From NCBI GenBank assembly GCA_000697335.1, contig JNEM01006290.1, forward strand, positions 1-13,498: a stretch of 13,498 bases of DNA, in the 5' to 3' direction. Below the pieces are notes generated by a model. That model was given only the letters and a program-made list of their open reading frames with translations, had not been told where the DNA came from and did not search any database. Made by a program: the position numbers and the translations under genes. This DNA is from Conidiobolus incongruus B7586 (lineage: Eukaryota > Entomophthoromycota > Entomophthoromycetes > Entomophthorales > Conidiobolaceae). Positions 9,558 through 13,498 of this stretch are shown here, piece after piece. Positions within the stretch are counted from its first letter, which is position 1. Every line of letters starts with the position of its first letter.

Positions 9558-10790
9558 ATGGTAAACAATCCTTTGCCAACAGATTTAGCTAGCGAATGTA
9601 AGAAAGCTGCAAAAATTCTCAACAGTTTTATCGATCCCGTTCATGCTGGAGGTATTGACTCAGTTGTTCCTCCAAACATTTTAAAAAACGCTAAAGGTTT
9701 CGCTATTTATACTGTTTTAAAAGCTGGTTTTGTTTGGTCAGGAAGAGCTGGTTCTGGCCTTGTAGTCGCTAGACTTCCTGACGGTTCTTGGTCTGCTCCT
9801 TCTTGTATTGCCACTGCTGGTGTCGTAAGCAAATATTAATTTTTTAAATTAAGTTTAAAACTTAACTTTTGACTTCTTAGGGTGTTGGTGGCCAAATCGG
9901 AGCTCAATTAACTGATCATTTAGTAATTTTAAATACCACTGATGCTGTAAAAGCTTTTAGTGAAGGTGGAAACGTCACACTTGGTGGAAATCTATCAAGT
10001 AAATAATTAATTAATTATTTTAATACTCAATTTCTTAATTAACATTTGTGGAAAATAGTTGCTGCTGGTCCCGTTGGACGCTCTGCTGAAGCTGCAGGTG
10101 CCGTTGCCCATTTTGCTGCAATTTATTCTTATAGGTATTATTAACATTTCTTCATTCGATATATTTTACTAAATTATTTTTTAATTTCAGTAAATCCAAG
10201 GGTTTATTTGCTGGTAAGTAAAATTTTGTCAACACTTTTCCCTGTTATATTTATCTATTTTAGGTATTTCAATTGAAGGATCTGTTCTTGTTGAAAGATC
10301 GGACGCTAACCAGAAGTTTTATGGTAGAAAGATTAAGGCTAAAGAGCTCCTAGGTGGTGCTGTTCCACCTCCTGCCCAAGCCAGTGCTCTTTATGCTGCT
10401 TTGAATGCTAAGTGCTCTGGTGGCGCTAGCCCTTTAATGAATGCCAGTTCTACTCCTTCTTTAAATTCTAGGCTCTCTGACGTTCCCTCGCCAACTTCTT
10501 CATTCAACAATCATCAAGAAACTCTACCAAGTTATCATCCTGGTGGCTTCACAATGCCTCAAACACAAGGTAAACGTCCTCCTCCCCCTATACCACAAAG
10601 ACCAAGTGCCAAAGAGACTGTAGTTGCTCTATATGACTATACTGCCTCTCAAGCTGGGGATTTAAGTTTCCGTAAAGGAGATATTATTACTGTGATTAAA
10701 AAGACGGCGTCTCAGGATGATTGGTGGCGAGGTTCTTTGAACGGTCAAGAAGGTGACTTTCCTGGAAATTATGTTCAATTAAGGAACTAA
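9558..10790 (+). CDS. YSC84: Ysc84/Lsb3-like SYLF and SH3 domain protein, five exons
   Basis: The exons are 9558-9824, 9881-9998, 10059-10134, 10191-10213 and 10264-10790, joining in frame to 336 residues. The four introns (56, 60, 56 and 50 nt) all begin GT and end AG; the third has a TACTAA branch site at 10167-10172. Residues 1-198 form the SYLF domain, starting MVNNPLP and carrying the hallmark SGRAGSG (61-67) and DGSWSAPS (75-82), then GPVGRSAEAAG and YSKSKGLFAG. A Ser/Pro-rich linker follows, with a KRPPPPIPQRP stretch at 265-275. An SH3 domain fills 279-336, with ALYDY (283-287), a Trp pair (315-316) and the PGNYV ending. In yeast, Ysc84/Lsb3 acts at cortical actin patches in endocytosis: the SYLF region binds actin and lipids and the SH3 binds proline-rich partners such as Las17. 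The gene looks complete and conserved. The symbol marks the family; whether the true counterpart is YSC84 or LSB3 cannot be decided. Confidence 0.95.
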
Positions 10791-12000
10791 TTATTATCAT
10801 ATTCATCTTCTTACCTCTCACTGAAAGAAACACACTATAACTCATCTTTATTCCTACACTAATTATACCATATTATTTAACAATACTAGCATTATTTTAA
10901 TTTAATTTACGCTATTGTAATTATTAAATCAATATCAAATATTTAGATATTCATATATTTACTATATGTTATATTTTCCATTTATTTTATACAATATTAA
11001 GTAATTGGTACCAATGATTACTATCACTCCACATACATATAATTTCTAATACCATTTAAATTTGATTCTGAATAATATTATAAAATACTTCATAATAGTA
11101 TCTATGATTTAATTTTGTAGCTAATTATCAATATTGAACCATAATTTTAATTGCCATTTATCAATATTTTACTCTGACTAAACTAAACAAATACCTCATT
11201 AAAATATTCTATATAATCGTTATTCGGCCTTTATCTATTTTATCAAATTTTAAAAATCGATTGAAGATGATATTTCATGGATAGCCTAAATAACGCATTC
11301 AATACTGCTTAGCGTCATTTTATTAAATGCTAAAATAAGCAATTATATATTACCATGAATTATTACAACCTAATGTCTTATTTGCTCATATTTTAAATTA
11401 TACAACATCCATTGACTAATCCACAAATGGGACTGTAATAAGTATTCAAATTCAAATTGTAGGAATATTTTAATGTGATTTAAACTATATTTTTAGTGTA
11501 ATAATTCAATCATACATTAAAATTATATTTAACATGACATATGATTTTATTATGATAATCCTATTTACATTGAAATTCAATTTTTATTCAAAGATTAACT
11601 GGATATTTAACCAATTATTAAATGCAACATTCTTGGAATCAGATTCTCATAAAATACAGCATTTTATATTAGATAATTTATGAATAAATTTTTGAATCAA
11701 ATTTTAGTTGCATTCAAATTTGATTGATTTGAATGAATTTATTTCAATATATCAATACTATTAAATGTTCAGTAATAAATAGATTAAATATATATAAAAC
11801 TTGAGCAATATAAGGTTATAAAATGGACAGCATTATTTAGTTTTTAATATTTTTTATATACATCAGTGAGCATATACAATGAATAATTTGTTAAATTTAA
11901 TTAAGCTTGGTACCTGATCATTAATATCACAAATATATATGTAAACATTAAATTTGATTATAATATAAGTGGTATTGTATTATTTGAACAGATTACAATT
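10791..12000. other. AT-rich 3' flank, no gene seen
   Basis: The first 100 bases are pyrimidine-rich and probably contain the 3' untranslated region of the YSC84-like gene; no canonical AATAAA stands out there. The rest is about 18% G+C. It includes a small inverted repeat, CATTCAAAT at 11711-11719 against ATTTGAATG at 11727-11735 with a 7-base loop. No coding frame or RNA gene is supported. Confidence 0.55.
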
Positions 12001-13498
12001 CTGGTATAAATTTTTTGTTTTTTTTTAATTTTTGATGAAATAAAATATATATATTAACTTAGAATTAAAGAAATAAGAAATTAAAAAAAATTTTATTTTT
12101 AATTAAAATATTAGTTTCAGAAAAAATTATTTACAAAATAATAAGGAAATATATAGTTTTAAATTATAAATATATTGATGTATATTGTTTTTTTCATTTT
12201 AAAATTTTTTTATTTAATTTAATCAAATTTAAATAAAATAATAATTATCAAAAATATTCTATTTTATATTAGTAAAACTTAATAACAAACCTTATATTTC
12301 TTTTGAAATTTATAAATAATTTGTAAAAACATTATTTTTATAAATTTAACTATTTATTTTTAAGTATATCATTTTAAACCTAAAAAAGAAATTATTTAAA
12401 AAATTAAAATTAAAAAAAATAATTTTAATTATTACTTTTGTTAAAAAACTAGTTCTTTAAATTCTTATATATACTTTTATATAATTTAATTAACTATAAA
12501 TTATATGATAAATTTATACTTTTATAGTTAAATTAATTATATAAATAGCATTGAATTATTTAATAAACAAGGTTTTTCTTTTTCCTCTCAATACTTACTA
12601 TTTCTTATCTTTTTCATTATTTTTAAGATTAAGACTATATCCTATTAATATTATAATATATTAACCTTACCTAATATAAATCTTAATATATTAGTGACTT
12701 ATCTTAGTTTGAAGCTTAATTAAACTTTGTTTATATTTGTATACTATAACTATATTATAATATTACATTCTATATCATACTATTTTTATATTAAATTTTC
12801 TTCTATACTATATTAGTATTTATAATTATATTTATATACTAACCTATAAAAATAAATTATAAAATCAAAAACACTTATATTTTTACTAATAACTTAATTA
12901 ATATTTAAAAAATAAACCCAAATTAAATAATTACAATTATAAATATTTATAAATAATATAAATTATTAAATAATGATATCTAGTTATTAATTTATTAAGA
13001 TGTCAGCCCTCAAACTTTACTTAAGATGAGTTATTAATTTATAGGTTTTTGGTGATAAAAAGATTAAAACCTTATATATCTACCTTTAGCTTTTCTAAAT
13101 CTTTTAAGTTTATAGGGTATAGAATCAATTAACTTCTTATATTAAAAAGGATTAATCTTGTATTATATTACTTAAATATATTGTTAAAGCAAATCGAAAT
13201 CTTTTATTAAAAAGAAAGCTTTAATAGCTTTTTTTAACTGGTCTTAAAGATGTTTGATTAAGTTGAAGTTGAAAAATTCAAAAATTTATTTTATAACTAT
13301 TATTTTGTTATTTTTAAACTATTTGGTAATAAAAGATATAGTATAAAAAAACTTATTTTATTAAAAGATAATATTAAACTTATTTAATTTATATTATTGA
13401 ATAATTATTTCAATTTATCATTAAAAATACTTAAATATATTTTAGTATTAATTCCTTAATTAACTTTAAAAAGATATTTTATATTTAAAGACAATATA
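12001..13498. other. Extremely AT-rich tract to the window end
   Basis: Hand counts over 12061-12540 give about 9% G+C, against about 18% in the preceding kilobase. The tract then recovers slightly to about 14% up to the end. It is full of A and T runs and has no coding frame. A less extreme patch at about 13000-13160 (around GTCAGCCCTCAAAC) matches nothing I recognise. Organelle-derived DNA, a centromere-like block or mutation-degraded repeats are all possible. Confidence 0.6.
12476..12545. repeat. Imperfect inverted repeat, 25-bp arms
   Basis: Arms 12476-12500 and 12521-12545 are reverse complements at 23 of 25 positions, around a 20-base spacer. The core shared word is TTTATAGTTAA and its complement. 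A direct repeat, ATACTTTTATA, also occurs at 12471-12481 and 12516-12526, overlapping both arms. The DNA or its RNA could form a long hairpin. Similar structures can arise by chance in 9% G+C DNA, but the arm length is notable. Confidence 0.75.

Noticed and set aside
13215-13235. Stem-loop AAAGCT/AGCTTT followed by a T run, like a bacterial terminator
   Set aside because: The stem is only 6 bp, T runs are everywhere here, and the window is eukaryotic.
12001-13498. Mitochondrial gene or tRNA within the AT-rich end
   Set aside because: No frame resembling a mitochondrial protein and no cloverleaf could be made out; only base composition points that way.
1-13498. CRISPR arrays, bacterial operons or ribosomal RNA genes
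   Set aside because: No regularly spaced repeats or conserved rRNA segments were seen, and the spliced gene shows the DNA is eukaryotic.

Overview
The window reads as nuclear DNA of an AT-rich fungus. The evidence is a spliced gene for a Ysc84/Lsb3-type SYLF-SH3 protein with 50-60 nt introns (one with a TACTAA branch site), and a eukaryote-type tRNA-His with intact A and B boxes and an A discriminator. Hand counts put intergenic DNA at roughly 18-25% G+C, with genes clearly richer. Short introns plus long, very AT-rich gaps would suit an early-diverging fungus, but I cannot name a genus from this sequence.

Layout. The left edge (1-142, minus strand) holds the first 47 codons of a mariner-like DNA transposase that runs off the window. 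Its upstream side faces a (TA)11 repeat. After an AT-rich gap comes a GC-richer island (about 990-1570) with coding-like minus-strand pieces but no long reading frame. It ends at a plus-strand tRNA-His(GUG) gene (1572-1642). About 2 kb of gene-free DNA follows, then a minus-strand intronless gene (3673-4995) for a 440-residue protein I do not recognise, preceded by a good TATA box and a CCAAT box. A gap of about 4.4 kb follows, with only simple repeats and one striking perfect palindrome. The five-exon YSC84-like gene (9558-10790, plus strand) is the best-supported protein gene. The rest is non-coding: ordinary AT-rich DNA to about 12000, then a tract that drops to about 9-14% G+C and runs to the end.

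The genes do not form an operon or a visible pathway. The YSC84-like protein is an actin-patch/endocytosis factor, the tRNA is housekeeping, the mariner piece is a mobile element, and the 440-residue protein is an orphan. The points most worth following up are that orphan and its promoter, the cryptic island beside the tRNA, and the abrupt fall in composition at the right end. I see no convincing evidence of a new multi-gene system.
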